Positions 42,077 to 50,698 of a stretch of DNA of 64,000 bases are shown piece after piece (within the stretch, counting starts at the first letter, position 1; every line of letters begins with the position of its first letter). Source of the DNA: Tessaracoccus sp. MC1679 (GTDB lineage: Bacteria > Actinomycetota > Actinomycetes > Propionibacteriales > Propionibacteriaceae); NCBI RefSeq assembly GCF_014164775.1, contig NZ_JACJGB010000012.1:1-64000 (forward strand). Direction: 5' to 3'. The notes beneath the pieces were generated by a model. The model saw nothing but the letters and a program-made list of their open reading frames with translations. It made no database searches and was not told where the DNA came from. A program made the position numbers and the translations under genes.

Positions 42077-42436
42077 ATGCTGACTATTGCTTCGCGTCTC
42101 GACGTGATGAACCGCCTGGGTCGTGCACTGGCCGACCCCACTCGATCCCGGATCATCTTGACCCTGCTCGACCATCCCGCTTACCCGGCGGAACTGGCCC
42201 GAGATCTGGACCTGACACGCCCGAACGTGTCCAACCACCTGGCATGCCTGCGCGATTGCGGGATCGTCGTCTCCGAGCCCGAGGGTCGTCGGACACGATA
42301 TGAGATCGCCGATTCGCACCTGGCGCAGGCGCTGACGGCACTGGTCGATGCCACCCTGACAGTGGACGAAGACGCCCCGTGCATCGATCCCGCCTGCTCG
42401 CTTCCCGGATGCGACGCAGCTGGGGAGGGCGCATGA
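42077..42436 (+). CDS. cmtR: CmtR-like ArsR-family Cd(II)/Pb(II)-sensing repressor
   Basis: 119 residues from ATG 42077. A winged helix-turn-helix (LARDLDLTRPNVSNHLACLR) carries C57 and C61, and C102 (EDAPCIDPAC) lies in the C-terminal part: exactly the positions of the metal ligands in Mycobacterium tuberculosis CmtR. Cd or Pb binding releases the repressor from DNA. Extra C-terminal cysteines (C107, C112) are present. Its stop overlaps the cadD start (ATGA), so the pair is a metal-inducible operon. The open frame reaches upstream to 41984, but the -10 at 42064 favours this start. Confidence 0.87.
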   Translation: MLTIASRLDVMNRLGRALADPTRSRIILTLLDHPAYPAELARDLDLTRPNVSNHLACLRDCGIVVSEPEGRRTRYEIADSHLAQALTALVDATLTVDEDAPCIDPACSLPGCDAAGEGA

Positions 42437-43035
42437 TCCTCACCTCGGTCTTGCAGGCGATGGGCCTGTTCGCAGCGACCAACATCGACGACATCATCGT
42501 GCTCTCCCTCTTCTTCGCGCGAGGGGCAGGCCAGCGCGGCACTACCGCCCGCATTCTGGCCGGCCAGTACCTCGGATTCGCCGGCATCCTCGGTGCCGCG
42601 GTCCTGGTGACCATCGGTGCCGGAGCATTCCTGCCCTCGGCAGCCATCCCGTACTTCGGTCTCATCCCTCTGGGCCTCGGCCTCTGGGCCGCATGGCAAG
42701 CCTGGCGCGGAGACGATGACGACGATGACGACGAGGCCAAGGTTGCCGGCAAGAAGGTCGGCGTGTGGACAGTCGCAGGCGTCACCCTTGCCAACGGCGG
42801 CGACAACATCGGCGTCTACACCCCTGTCTTCCTCAGCGTGGAACCTCTCGCAGTAGTCGCCTACTGCATCGTCTTCCTCGCGCTCGTCGCGGTCCTGGTG
42901 GCCCTGGCAAAGTTCGTCGCCACCCGCCCCCCGATCGCCGAAGTGCTCGAACGCTGGGAGCACATCCTCTTCCCCATCGTTCTCATCGGCCTCGGCATCG
43001 TGATCCTCGTCAGCGGCGGAGCCTTCGGACTCTGA
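42433..43035 (+). CDS. cadD: CadD-family cadmium resistance transporter
   Basis: 200 residues, polytopic: five or six hydrophobic segments (GFAGILGAAVLVTIGAGAFL; AVVAYCIVFLALVAVLVALA; FPIVLIGLGIVILVSGGAFG). The start MILTSVLQAMGLFAATNIDD carries the NIDD motif and the middle NGGDNIGVYTPVF, both characteristic of CadD/CadmD-type cadmium transporters of the LysE-like superfamily. A run of seven Asp at about 94-100 in a cytoplasmic loop could bind metal. It is regulated by the overlapping cmtR. Confidence 0.87.
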   Translation: MILTSVLQAMGLFAATNIDDIIVLSLFFARGAGQRGTTARILAGQYLGFAGILGAAVLVTIGAGAFLPSAAIPYFGLIPLGLGLWAAWQAWRGDDDDDDDEAKVAGKKVGVWTVAGVTLANGGDNIGVYTPVFLSVEPLAVVAYCIVFLALVAVLVALAKFVATRPPIAEVLERWEHILFPIVLIGLGIVILVSGGAFGL

Positions 43036-43232
43036 CGTAGCGGCAGCGATCCAAACGGCCCCGACCGGGCGCACCCCTCTCGGTTCAGACCGCGACACCT
43101 ACCTGCAGCCAGTCCTGCGTGCCACATGGTGCAGAGCCATGGGCATCCGCGAACTCTGGAACGCGCTTCGGTCCAGTCTCCAAAGCCGAGAGATGATCGA
43201 CGCAGCAGACGCACTGGCCGCCAGACAGTGGA

Positions 43233-43604
43233 TCAAGCGGAGACTCGCGGCCGCGAATTGTTGATGGTCGTCGCCGCGTCATACTCGGATCCGCGCACCC
43301 ACGAACTACCCGCGGCCAAACCCGTGTAACGGTCGATTGACGCCCACTGCCGACATTCCTCGATCACCGGGCAACCCGAGCACAAACGCATGGCCGGCTC
43401 CGCCGCGCTAGCAGCCTCAGCCCCATCCCGCGCAAAACGGTGGGCCACCTCTGCCGCTGTCCAAGCATTGCCAGGGACTGCACAGTGGCCGAACAAGGCC
43501 AAGACTCCGGCAAGGTCAGCGGCCGTGCGTCGTCGATAGTCACGCATGACTTGCTGCGCACGCCACCGTTCACGATTGGCCCGGAGCCTCCGTCGCGGAC
43601 TCAT
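43233..43604 (-). CDS. WhiB-like iron-sulfur regulator (plasmid-borne)
   Basis: About 123 residues from ATG 43604. Four cysteines in WhiB spacing: C41 (LFGHCAVPG), C75, C78 and C84 (LCSGCPVIEECRQWA), which hold a [4Fe-4S] cluster. The turn after them (TGLAAGSSW) replaces the G[VI]WGG of chromosomal WhiB proteins, and an N-terminal basic extension is present. WhiB proteins bind the housekeeping sigma factor. It lies alone between cadD and the SMR operon; a role in plasmid control is inferred. The frame is open to 43730. Confidence 0.75.
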   Translation of the reverse strand: MSPRRRLRANRERWRAQQVMRDYRRRTAADLAGVLALFGHCAVPGNAWTAAEVAHRFARDGAEAASAAEPAMRLCSGCPVIEECRQWASIDRYTGLAAGSSWVRGSEYDAATTINNSRPRVSA

Positions 43605-43865
43605 GTACTGAACTCTCGATGAGAAACCATGCCCAAAGTGGCTCATCCCAATCGAGGGTGTAGTCGCGGTCTGGAAGTCGCCGGCTTTGAGTAGTGGCCT
43701 AGCGATAGTTGATGAGGTTTCGGAACCCACGCGCGGAAGTCACAGAGGTGTTCGAGTCATCCGTTGATCGCCTTGGCCGGGGCGTCGTAGGTGCCGGGCG
43801 GTCACGCTCTTAGCATGCTGACGCTCAGCTCGGGAGGCCCAGCTCACCATGAGTTTGTTACTTAC

Positions 43866-43877
43866 CCTACCGGTAGG
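43866..43877. promoter_or_regulatory. Operator palindrome upstream of tetR-SMR operon
   Basis: CCTACCGGTAGG, a perfect 12-bp palindrome, 13 bp upstream of the TetR start at 43891 and inside the probable promoter. It is a natural site for TetR autoregulation; no binding evidence beyond symmetry and place. Confidence 0.55.
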
Positions 43878-43890
43878 TAGAGTTGTCGAT

Positions 43891-44451
43891 ATGAGTACTA
43901 GTGCACCTGCCCACCGACCGTCGGCGCGAGGCGGCGTTCTCGCCAGCACTCTTGCGTGGGCCCGCACTGGCGCCTCTGTCTCCCTGGTGTCCGCAGCTCG
44001 CGCTGCAGGAATCACTAAGGCTGGCCTGATGTACCACTTCCCAACCAAGGAAGCACTGATGACCGCCGTCATCGACCACCTCCTCGACGGCTACGAGCGG
44101 GATCTGGCCGCCCGCCTGGCTACCACCAACCCAAACGTACCCACGATCAGCGAACGCCTCGCCGCCTACGTTGACTGGGCTTGCGACGGGCCGTTCGACT
44201 ACGGCGACCTGGTCATGTTCACCGACCCCCGCCTGCGCGAGCCGCTCACCGAGCGATGGAACAGCCGCATGGGGGCCTGGGTCGACGTCCCCGAGACCCT
44301 TCCGGCCGACCAGCGGGCCCGCCTCCACGGCGTCCGACTCTTGGCCGACGGCATCTGGCTCAACACCGCCGGCAACGGCATCGCCCTATCCGACGAGGAC
44401 ACCGACGCCATTCGAGCACTCGCACACCACCTCATCCAGGAGAACTCATGA
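43891..44451 (+). CDS. TetR-family regulator of the SMR efflux pair
   Basis: About 186 residues from ATG 43891. The HTH reads ASVSLVSAARAAGITKAGLM then YHFPTKEALM (TetR pattern). The C-terminal region resembles TetR_C-like domains (MTAVIDHLLDGYERDLAARL). Its stop overlaps the first SMR gene (ATGA), so it is the first gene of the efflux operon and would repress it until a cation binds. The palindrome at 43866 is just upstream. Confidence 0.85.
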   Translation: MSTSAPAHRPSARGGVLASTLAWARTGASVSLVSAARAAGITKAGLMYHFPTKEALMTAVIDHLLDGYERDLAARLATTNPNVPTISERLAAYVDWACDGPFDYGDLVMFTDPRLREPLTERWNSRMGAWVDVPETLPADQRARLHGVRLLADGIWLNTAGNGIALSDEDTDAIRALAHHLIQENS

Positions 44452-44795
44452 CCAAGTGGCTACTGCTCGCGGGGGCCATCCTCAGCGAGGTCACCGGTTC
44501 GCTGTCGCTGAAGGGAGCACTCGATCGACCCGGACTGTACGTGCTCGTCGCGGCTGGCTACATCGCCTCGTTCATTCTCCTCGCCCTCGTTCTGCGTCAG
44601 GGCATGGCGCTGGGCGTCGCCTACGGCATTTGGGGCGCCCTCGGTGTCGCCACCACCGCCGTGATGTCGTCGCTGATCTTCGATGAAACCCTCACCGCAC
44701 TCATGGGCGTCGGCATCGTCCTCATCATTGCCGGCGTCCTCACCGTCGAACTCGGCTCCCAGCACGCGGTCAAGAACCTCGAAGAAGCCACCTGA
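44448..44795 (+). CDS. Small multidrug resistance (SMR) efflux subunit 1
   Basis: 115 residues, four membrane segments. The conserved membrane-embedded Glu is in LLAGAILSEVTGSLSLKGAL (E14 region), and GMALGVAYGIWGALGVATTA is the SMR signature loop. It ends with a soluble tail (SQHAVKNLEEAT). SMR pairs of this kind form heterodimers (EbrAB-like) that export quaternary ammonium and other cations. Overlaps with both neighbours show coupled translation. Confidence 0.88.
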   Translation: MTKWLLLAGAILSEVTGSLSLKGALDRPGLYVLVAAGYIASFILLALVLRQGMALGVAYGIWGALGVATTAVMSSLIFDETLTALMGVGIVLIIAGVLTVELGSQHAVKNLEEAT

Positions 44796-45115
44796 TGGCT
44801 TACCTGTTCCTCCTCGGAGCCATCATTGCCGAGGTCAGCGCTACCCTCTCGCTGCGCATGGCAGCTACTGGCGTCCGCGCCTACTACGCCGCCGTCGCCG
44901 GCGGCTACCTCCTGGCCTTCGCGTTTCTCACCCTCGCCCTTAATGAGGGCCTGGGCCTCGGTGTCGCTTACGGCATCTGGGCAGCGTCCGGAGTTGCCCT
45001 AACGGCCGTCGCGTCCAAAGCCCTCTTCAAGGAGCCGCTCACCGCGCTCATGATGGGCGGCATCGCACTCATCATCGCCGGCGTTCTTCTCGTCGAGCTC
45101 GGCGCCCTGCACTGA
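44795..45115 (+). CDS. Small multidrug resistance (SMR) efflux subunit 2
   Basis: 106 residues, four membrane segments: FLLGAIIAEVSATLSLRMAA (Glu in the first helix), LGLGVAYGIWAASGVALTAV, IALIIAGVLLVELGALH. It begins one base from the first subunit stop (TGATG). Together with subunit 1 it is predicted to form an asymmetric SMR pump under TetR control. Confidence 0.88.
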   Translation: MAYLFLLGAIIAEVSATLSLRMAATGVRAYYAAVAGGYLLAFAFLTLALNEGLGLGVAYGIWAASGVALTAVASKALFKEPLTALMMGGIALIIAGVLLVELGALH

Positions 45116-45220
45116 CTGAGATCCCCATCCCCACGACGTCGTCGCTCACAACGGAGCAAGGCCTTGGCAACGGGCTTCTGATGAGGTGTACTCGTTGATC
45201 GAAGCGACTCCGGCGCGACG

Positions 45221-45886
45221 GTGGCTAGATCGTGGTCGAGGTCTTCGGAAGATGACGTTCCACGCCTGACATCCGGAGGTCTGACGTCGTTGCCTGTCGC
45301 TACCGCTCGGGCCCGCTTCGCTCGCCCGGACCTGACAACGTTCTGCCGACTCGACGAACTCGACCTCGTCGTGACCGGCCAGCGCCTCGAGCCCGACCGC
45401 GCGGTGCTCGCCTGCAGAGTCCTGACCCCGGACGAGTGGTGTCGACGCTGCGGCGCCGAAGGCGCTGCTCGGGACACCGTGATCCGTCGGCTCGCGCACG
45501 AGCCGCTGGGGTGGCGACCGACGGTGTTGGAGGTCGCGGTGCGTCGCTACCGCTGCACCGGCTGCGGGCACGTGTGGCGCCAAGACACCACCCGTGCGGC
45601 CGAGCCGCGGTCGAAGCTCTCGCGCCGTGGGCTGCGGTGGGCGCTCGAAGCGCTGGTCGTGCAGCACCTCACCGTCACCCGGATCGCCGAGGGACTCGAC
45701 GTCGCCTGGGACACCGCCAACGACGCCGTGCTTGCTGAAGGCCGACGTGTTCTCATCGACGACCCGGCCCGCTTCGACGGCGTGAGGGTCATCGGCGTCG
45801 ATGAGCACGTCGTGCGCCACGAGGCGCTGTTGTATCGGATGGAGGTGGGAGACCTGCATTGGTTGGCCGTCGTAGCGGCCAAGTGA
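45221..45886 (+). pseudogene. ISL3-family transposase, truncated
   Basis: 221 residues of the N-terminal half of an ISL3-family transposase (normally about 400-450). Two zinc-finger-like pairs (WCRRCGAE; YRCTGCGHVW) are followed by a helix-turn-helix and the first catalytic Asp (VIGVDEHVVRHE). After this the sequence changes to EALLYRMEVGDLHWLAVVAA and stops, so the rest of the DDE domain is missing. It is a decayed IS remnant next to the tad region. No terminal repeats recognised. Confidence 0.72.
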
Positions 45887-45943
45887 AGCTGACGGCAGCC
45901 TGTCCTGGGGGAACGCCTGGGGTCTCCCGATCGTCGACATCAG

Positions 45944-48892
45944 CTATCCGGTCTTGAGCCAGTTCTTGCCGTTGAGGAGGATGTCGGTGGCTCTGGGTGT
46001 GAGGTCGAGGTCGGCGTCGTCGCCGAGGGCGTCAGCGACGATCTGGCGGGCGGAGGTGGTGTGACCGTCGTGGATCATGATCCCGGCCAGGTCGAGGCGT
46101 GCGGTTTCGGAGTCGGGGTCGGCTGTGAGGGCGATGGTGGCGGCGTGTTTCGCGGCGTCGAGGTCACCAGCCTGGAGGTGACCGGTGACGAGGATGTGGG
46201 CGACGTCGGTGACTGCGCAGATCATGTGGTGGTCGACGCGGTCTCCGTCGATGAGCCAGGTCCAGCCGGCGGGGCGGAGCTGGTCGAACGGTCGGCCGGT
46301 TACGAGCTGGAGCGCGGTTTCGAGGTCTGCGATGCCGTCTCGGCCGCGGGCGAGGCCGCTGGCTCGGAGGCGGCGGAACAGGTCGGCGTCGACGAGGAGG
46401 TCGTCGACGAGGTAGAGGCCCACTCCCCTGGCTCTGGCTTGGGGGGAGCTTTTCGCGTCGGGGAGGTGGGGGGTTCCGGTGGCGGGGTTGGTGCCGAGCC
46501 ATAGGCGCAGGGTGGAGATGACGGTGCGGGCTCGTTCGATGGTGATGCCGAGGGCTGCGGCGACCTGGTCGCCGGTCACGCCGTGCGGGTGGAGGGCGAG
46601 GTAGGCCAGGGCTTCGGTGAAGTAGGCCTTCTGCTTGGTCAGCGGCTTGCCGTGGCAGCGGGCTGTGACGGGGCCGAGGAGGGACAGGCGGGGGTAGGGG
46701 CAGCGCGGGGAGAACCAGGCCCGCACCTGCGCGTCGAGGTCCGGATCCCGGTCCTGCAGCGTCTCGGCGACCGGTTCCGGCACCCGGGGGGTGAGGGTGA
46801 TGAGGTCGTCGGCGGTGACAGCGGCGGTCTCGATGTAGGCGTGGTCGGGTTCGGGGAGCAGCGACTCGACCGTGTCGATGTCGTCGTTGTTGCGGTCGGC
46901 GCGGTGTTCGGGCAGTAGGTTGCCGGTGACGTCGGTCAGCTCGTCGGCTGGAGCTGGTGGGGTGTCGCCGTGGGTGGCGGCGGCGAGGAGGTCGGCGCAG
47001 CCGGCTGCTTCGTCTTCGGTGAGCCCGACGGCGGTGAGCTCGAACCCGTAGCCGCGGATGCGTCCGGCTGGTGTTAGCGCCAGGTCTCCTCCACTCGGGG
47101 TGAGGGTGAGGAGGGCGACCCCGGTCTGGTGGGGGTGGTTCGCGATGAGCGCGGCGAGCTGCTCGAGATCCTCCGACGGCTGGCCGGCGATGACGGCGGC
47201 CGCGGCCCAGGTTTCGTCGCCGACCTGGCCGGCCCGCCCAGCAGAGGCCAGCACCGAGTTGTCTGCGGCGCGTGTGGCGTTGGTGGTGGTGATGGTGAGG
47301 ATTTCGTTGAGGGTGGCGTCGAGGCGTTCGGGGGACATGCCGATGACTTGGGTGGCGGGGCCAGCGCAGGCGATCCGGACGCCGTCGGACCAGGGGTTGA
47401 TGGCGAGTTCGGCGGCGAGGTAGCGGGTGAAGTCGGCGCTCATCACCGGATCCCCGGATACCGTGACCAAGGCGGCGTGTTCGAGGTTGAGGAGCACGAC
47501 CCGGTCGGCGGTGTCGGCGCCGATGGTGACCAGCAGCGGCCAGGGGCATGGACGATCCGGCACCAGGTCGCCGACCGTCTCGACCGACAGGGTGTTGGGC
47601 AGCCGCCACCCGTCACGGTCGTGGATCCATGGTGTGGGGAGCTGGTCGGGGGTATGCAAAACGATGGTGGCGTCGCGGGCGACGACGGCTGCGGTGAGGG
47701 TGGTGTGGGGGTCGAGGCGGCGCAGCACCTGGTCGAGGCGGGCCACCAGGCGGCCGGAGAGGCTGGTGGCGAGCTGTGCGGTCTGTTCGATGGGGGCCAC
47801 CACCGGGTCGGGGGTGGCGATCATCCGGCCGGGGCGGCGGGTGCGGAACTGCTCCTTGCGTCGCGCGCCGAGCAGGGTGGAGATGCCGACGCCGAGGAAC
47901 GTGCCGGCGCCGAGGAGCCCGGCGACCTCCCACGCATACATCGGCGCATCAACCCTGTCGGAGTCCTCGGCGATGTCCACGGCGGTGGCTTCCGCGCGGA
48001 GCGGGGTCAGCGTCGCCGGAGCCGCGGAGGAGATCGCCGTGGGCGCGGCAGCGGACGGCGCGGCGGCGGACGGCGTGGCGGAGGGCGTGACTGAAGGTGC
48101 TGTCGACGGGGTGGCGGCGGCCGGCGTCTCGACGGGGGCGGTGTCTTCGGCGGGGAGCAGTGCGGTGACGGCTTCGCGGCGAGGAGTCTCCGGCTGCGTC
48201 TGGGTCTGGGGTGCCGGTTCGACTTCCGAGGCTCGGGCTTGGCCGGGGAGGGTGAGGGTCCAGCCGACATCGATCTGGTCGGGGTCCTGCAGGACGTGCC
48301 CGGTGGGCTGTGGGGTGCCTTTGTTGGCGTCGTAGAGCTCGGGCCAGCGACCAGGGTCGCCGAGGTGCTCCTCGGCGAGATCCCACAGGGTGTCGCCCTC
48401 GTCGACGACCACCGACTCCACTACTGGAGCTGGTGCGGTGGGTGGTTCGGGGCGGGGGTCCTGGCTGGGCAGCGCCACCGCCCCCGGCATTGCAGCGGCC
48501 GCCGGGACGGCGGCTGGGGGGATCTCTGGTTGGGTTGCGCCGGCGTTGAGGGGTGTGGCGATGAAGGCGGCGGCGGCCGCGACGACCAGTGCCCGGGCCA
48601 GGCCTTGCGGCATCGACGCGGCCGGCAGCCGCGGCGCTTTCACCCCGCGCAGCAACGCCACCGTCTCAATGAGGATGAGGATGGTGAGCCAGGCCCACAG
48701 CACCCACGCGGCGGCCCAGACCAGGACCAACAGGAAGCGGCCGGAGTCGGGGGCCAGCAGCATCCCCGCGAGGCGGTCGAGGGAGGGAAGGAAGCCGGGG
48801 AGTTGTCCGAGTTGGATCAGCAGCCAGGGGGCGCCGGCGACGATCCCGGCGATGGCGAGGATGGCGGCGATGCTGCGGAGGGTGCGGGTCAT
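45944..48892 (-). CDS. LysM-BTAD protein at the end of the tad operon
   Basis: 982 residues. The N-terminal part has two to three membrane segments (SIAAILAIAGIVAGAPWLLI; VLVWAAAWVLWAWLTILILI), then a LysM-like domain (VVDEGDTLWDLAEEHLGDPG), a Pro/Ala/Thr-rich linker with Ala repeats, another membrane segment (YAWEVAGLLGAGTFLGVGIS), and a C-terminal region with a BTAD-like bacterial transcriptional activation domain (ITIERARTVISTLRLWLGTN; AFDQLRPAGW-type helices in TPR-like arrays). The combination of wall binding, membrane and BTAD/SARP-like parts resembles regulatory or scaffold proteins of actinobacterial pili. Confidence 0.7.
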   Translation of the reverse strand: MTRTLRSIAAILAIAGIVAGAPWLLIQLGQLPGFLPSLDRLAGMLLAPDSGRFLLVLVWAAAWVLWAWLTILILIETVALLRGVKAPRLPAASMPQGLARALVVAAAAAFIATPLNAGATQPEIPPAAVPAAAAMPGAVALPSQDPRPEPPTAPAPVVESVVVDEGDTLWDLAEEHLGDPGRWPELYDANKGTPQPTGHVLQDPDQIDVGWTLTLPGQARASEVEPAPQTQTQPETPRREAVTALLPAEDTAPVETPAAATPSTAPSVTPSATPSAAAPSAAAPTAISSAAPATLTPLRAEATAVDIAEDSDRVDAPMYAWEVAGLLGAGTFLGVGISTLLGARRKEQFRTRRPGRMIATPDPVVAPIEQTAQLATSLSGRLVARLDQVLRRLDPHTTLTAAVVARDATIVLHTPDQLPTPWIHDRDGWRLPNTLSVETVGDLVPDRPCPWPLLVTIGADTADRVVLLNLEHAALVTVSGDPVMSADFTRYLAAELAINPWSDGVRIACAGPATQVIGMSPERLDATLNEILTITTTNATRAADNSVLASAGRAGQVGDETWAAAAVIAGQPSEDLEQLAALIANHPHQTGVALLTLTPSGGDLALTPAGRIRGYGFELTAVGLTEDEAAGCADLLAAATHGDTPPAPADELTDVTGNLLPEHRADRNNDDIDTVESLLPEPDHAYIETAAVTADDLITLTPRVPEPVAETLQDRDPDLDAQVRAWFSPRCPYPRLSLLGPVTARCHGKPLTKQKAYFTEALAYLALHPHGVTGDQVAAALGITIERARTVISTLRLWLGTNPATGTPHLPDAKSSPQARARGVGLYLVDDLLVDADLFRRLRASGLARGRDGIADLETALQLVTGRPFDQLRPAGWTWLIDGDRVDHHMICAVTDVAHILVTGHLQAGDLDAAKHAATIALTADPDSETARLDLAGIMIHDGHTTSARQIVADALGDDADLDLTPRATDILLNGKNWLKTG

Positions 48893-49347
48893 TGTTCGGT
48901 TCCTCCGAGGACGGATTTCACGGTCGCCGTTCCGGTCTCCGTGACGCGCAGGGTGGTGATGCCGATGATGGAGAGGAACTGGCAGTCGTAGGTCCCGGTG
49001 ACGGTGACGGTGATGGTGTCGCCGCCGCTGATCGTGGTGGTGCCGGTGTAGGGGGAGGCGGCGACGTAGGTGTTGGCGGCCGCGATGGCGGTGTGCACAT
49101 CGGGGCGGGCCCGGCCGGAGTCGAGGGTCAGGTGTTGTCCGCCGGCACGTGCTGCTTCGTCGGCGACGGCGCGCGCGTGCTGGGCGGCGCCGGCGTGGCC
49201 GGCGAAATCGATCCCGATGCCGATGGTCACGATGAACGCCACCATCGCGACCGACACCCACACCGACACCATTCCCCGCTCCCCACGCTTCTTCCCATGC
49301 CCGGAAGAACCCCGACCGGGGCGGGTCAGCGCGTGACGGGGGTTCAT
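48889..49347 (-). CDS. TadG-like pilus assembly protein
   Basis: 152 residues, one N-terminal membrane segment (VWVSVAMVAFIVTIGIGID) after a basic stretch with GERGMVS, as in TadE/TadG-type pseudopilins, followed by AGAAQHARAVADEAARAGGQ, typical of TadE/G helix regions. It is a minor pilus component and overlaps both neighbours. Confidence 0.75.
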   Translation of the reverse strand: MNPRHALTRPGRGSSGHGKKRGERGMVSVWVSVAMVAFIVTIGIGIDFAGHAGAAQHARAVADEAARAGGQHLTLDSGRARPDVHTAIAAANTYVAASPYTGTTTISGGDTITVTVTGTYDCQFLSIIGITTLRVTETGTATVKSVLGGTEQ

Positions 49348-49769
49348 CGTCGGCTCCGGTAGGTGTCGACCGGCGAGGATCTCGTGGCGGTGAGGGTGCG
49401 GGTGGAGGGGAAGCCGGGGAGGCCGACCTGGAGGTCGACGGTGCAGGTCACGGTCACCGACACCGTGGCCGGCGTCCCGAGGGGGGCGCGGAGGCCTGCG
49501 GCGTTCACGGCGACGTTGGAGGTGCGGCAGGTGGTGCCGGACTCGGTCAAGGTGGAGGCGGCCACCTGGCGTGCGGTGGCGGTGGCGGTTGCGGTGTCGC
49601 GTTCGAGGGAGGCGGCGCGGGCGGCCTGGGAGGCGGCGGAGTTCACCGTCATCTGCGCCAATGCTCCGGTGGCCAGCACGACCAGCAGGCCGACCATGCC
49701 GAGCAGGACGGGCAGGATGATGGCGGTTTCGACGGCCACCATCATCCCCCGCTGCCCATCACGCCTCAT
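49344..49769 (-). CDS. TadE-like minor pilin
   Basis: 141 residues from ATG 49769: GQRGMMVAVETAIILPVLLG, a basic stretch, Gly, then a Glu-containing membrane helix in TadE style, then AQMTVNSAASQAARAASLER. The C-terminal domain is beta-rich with conserved Cys (TTCRTSNV; VTCTVDLQVG). A minor pilin of the Tad system, overlapping the TadG-like gene. Confidence 0.78.
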   Translation of the reverse strand: MRRDGQRGMMVAVETAIILPVLLGMVGLLVVLATGALAQMTVNSAASQAARAASLERDTATATATARQVAASTLTESGTTCRTSNVAVNAAGLRAPLGTPATVSVTVTCTVDLQVGLPGFPSTRTLTATRSSPVDTYRSRR

Positions 49770-49774
49770 CGTCG

Positions 49775-50698
49775 TCAGCTTTCGGGGGTGACGACGTTGA
49801 CGACCTGGACTTCGGCGATCCGCAGGGTGGCGGTGTCGGACAGCTGCGTGGTGATGGTGCCGCTCTGTCCGATGCCGGACCAGTTGACCACCCAGTGGGA
49901 GGTGGCGGTGATCGTGTACTCGCCATCCCTCTCGTACATGTGGCCACAATCTGGCGATGGTTCGTTGTGGACCCAGATGGAGCGCCAGGGCTTGCCTTGG
50001 CCGCAGGTGATGGTGGTGCCGTCGCCCATGTCCCACACGACCTTGTCGACCTGGCCGGTGGCGGTGACGGTGTAGCCGGCCTCCGACACGGACTTGGTGA
50101 TGGGCCCCCACGTCGACGGGGTCGGGTTGGCGACCCACATCCACGCATTCCAGCCGACGTAGCCGAGGTCGCGGGGTGCGCGTTCGGCTTGTTCGGGGAA
50201 GGTGCCCATCCGGATCGCTTCGAGCTGCATCCGCTCCACCGCCCGCCTGGCGAGCTCCGCGGGATCCGGCGGAGCAGCCAACTGCGCCGCAGCCGCCCAC
50301 AAGTCCCACGTGTTGCTCCACCCACCCTCAGTGCCGGTCCGGCACTCGATGATCGTCCCGGTCGTGTTGCCCTCCCAGACTGGGTCGGTCAGTGGCGGCT
50401 GGTAGGGCTTGACGCGGGCGTAGCACTGCAGGTCGGGCCGCCAGGCCAGGCCCCACTGGATGCAGGGCAACTCCGACCCGCTACCGGTGAAGCAGCCCGA
50501 CGGAGCCGAACCGCCACCGCCAGCACTCCCCTGCCCGCGGCCACCACCCCCCGACGAGCCGGGCACATTCACCGACACCACGATCGTGTCTTCGTTCAAG
50601 AAGGCGCCGCCGGAGCCTTCTGCAGAGGCTGGCCGAACTGATGCCCCGACGAGGAGGGTTCCGAGGACGACCAATACCGGTAGGACTCGTCTCAGCAC
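49775..50698 (-). CDS. Exported PKD-domain protein of the tad operon
   Basis: 307 residues with a signal peptide (RRVLPVLVVLGTLLVGASVR then PASAEG) and no further membrane segment, so it is probably secreted. A Gly/Ser-rich linker precedes a Trp-rich domain and a C-terminal PKD-like beta-sandwich (VVWDMGDGTTITCGQGKPWR, YERDGEYTITATSHWVV). GTG 50698 overlaps the lipoprotein stop. It may be a surface adhesin or pilus-associated protein. Confidence 0.7.
   Translation of the reverse strand: MLRRVLPVLVVLGTLLVGASVRPASAEGSGGAFLNEDTIVVSVNVPGSSGGGGRGQGSAGGGGSAPSGCFTGSGSELPCIQWGLAWRPDLQCYARVKPYQPPLTDPVWEGNTTGTIIECRTGTEGGWSNTWDLWAAAAQLAAPPDPAELARRAVERMQLEAIRMGTFPEQAERAPRDLGYVGWNAWMWVANPTPSTWGPITKSVSEAGYTVTATGQVDKVVWDMGDGTTITCGQGKPWRSIWVHNEPSPDCGHMYERDGEYTITATSHWVVNWSGIGQSGTITTQLSDTATLRIAEVQVVNVVTPES

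Noticed and set aside
47949-48270. Tandem repeat in Ala/Pro-rich linker of the LysM-BTAD protein as a DNA repeat element
   Set aside because: The short repeats are coding Ala/Pro/Ser codons in the frame of the protein, not an independent element.
45944-49261. Extension of the LysM-BTAD frame upstream of 48892
   Set aside because: The extra 123 codons are Arg/His/Pro-rich and overlap the TadG-like gene in another frame.
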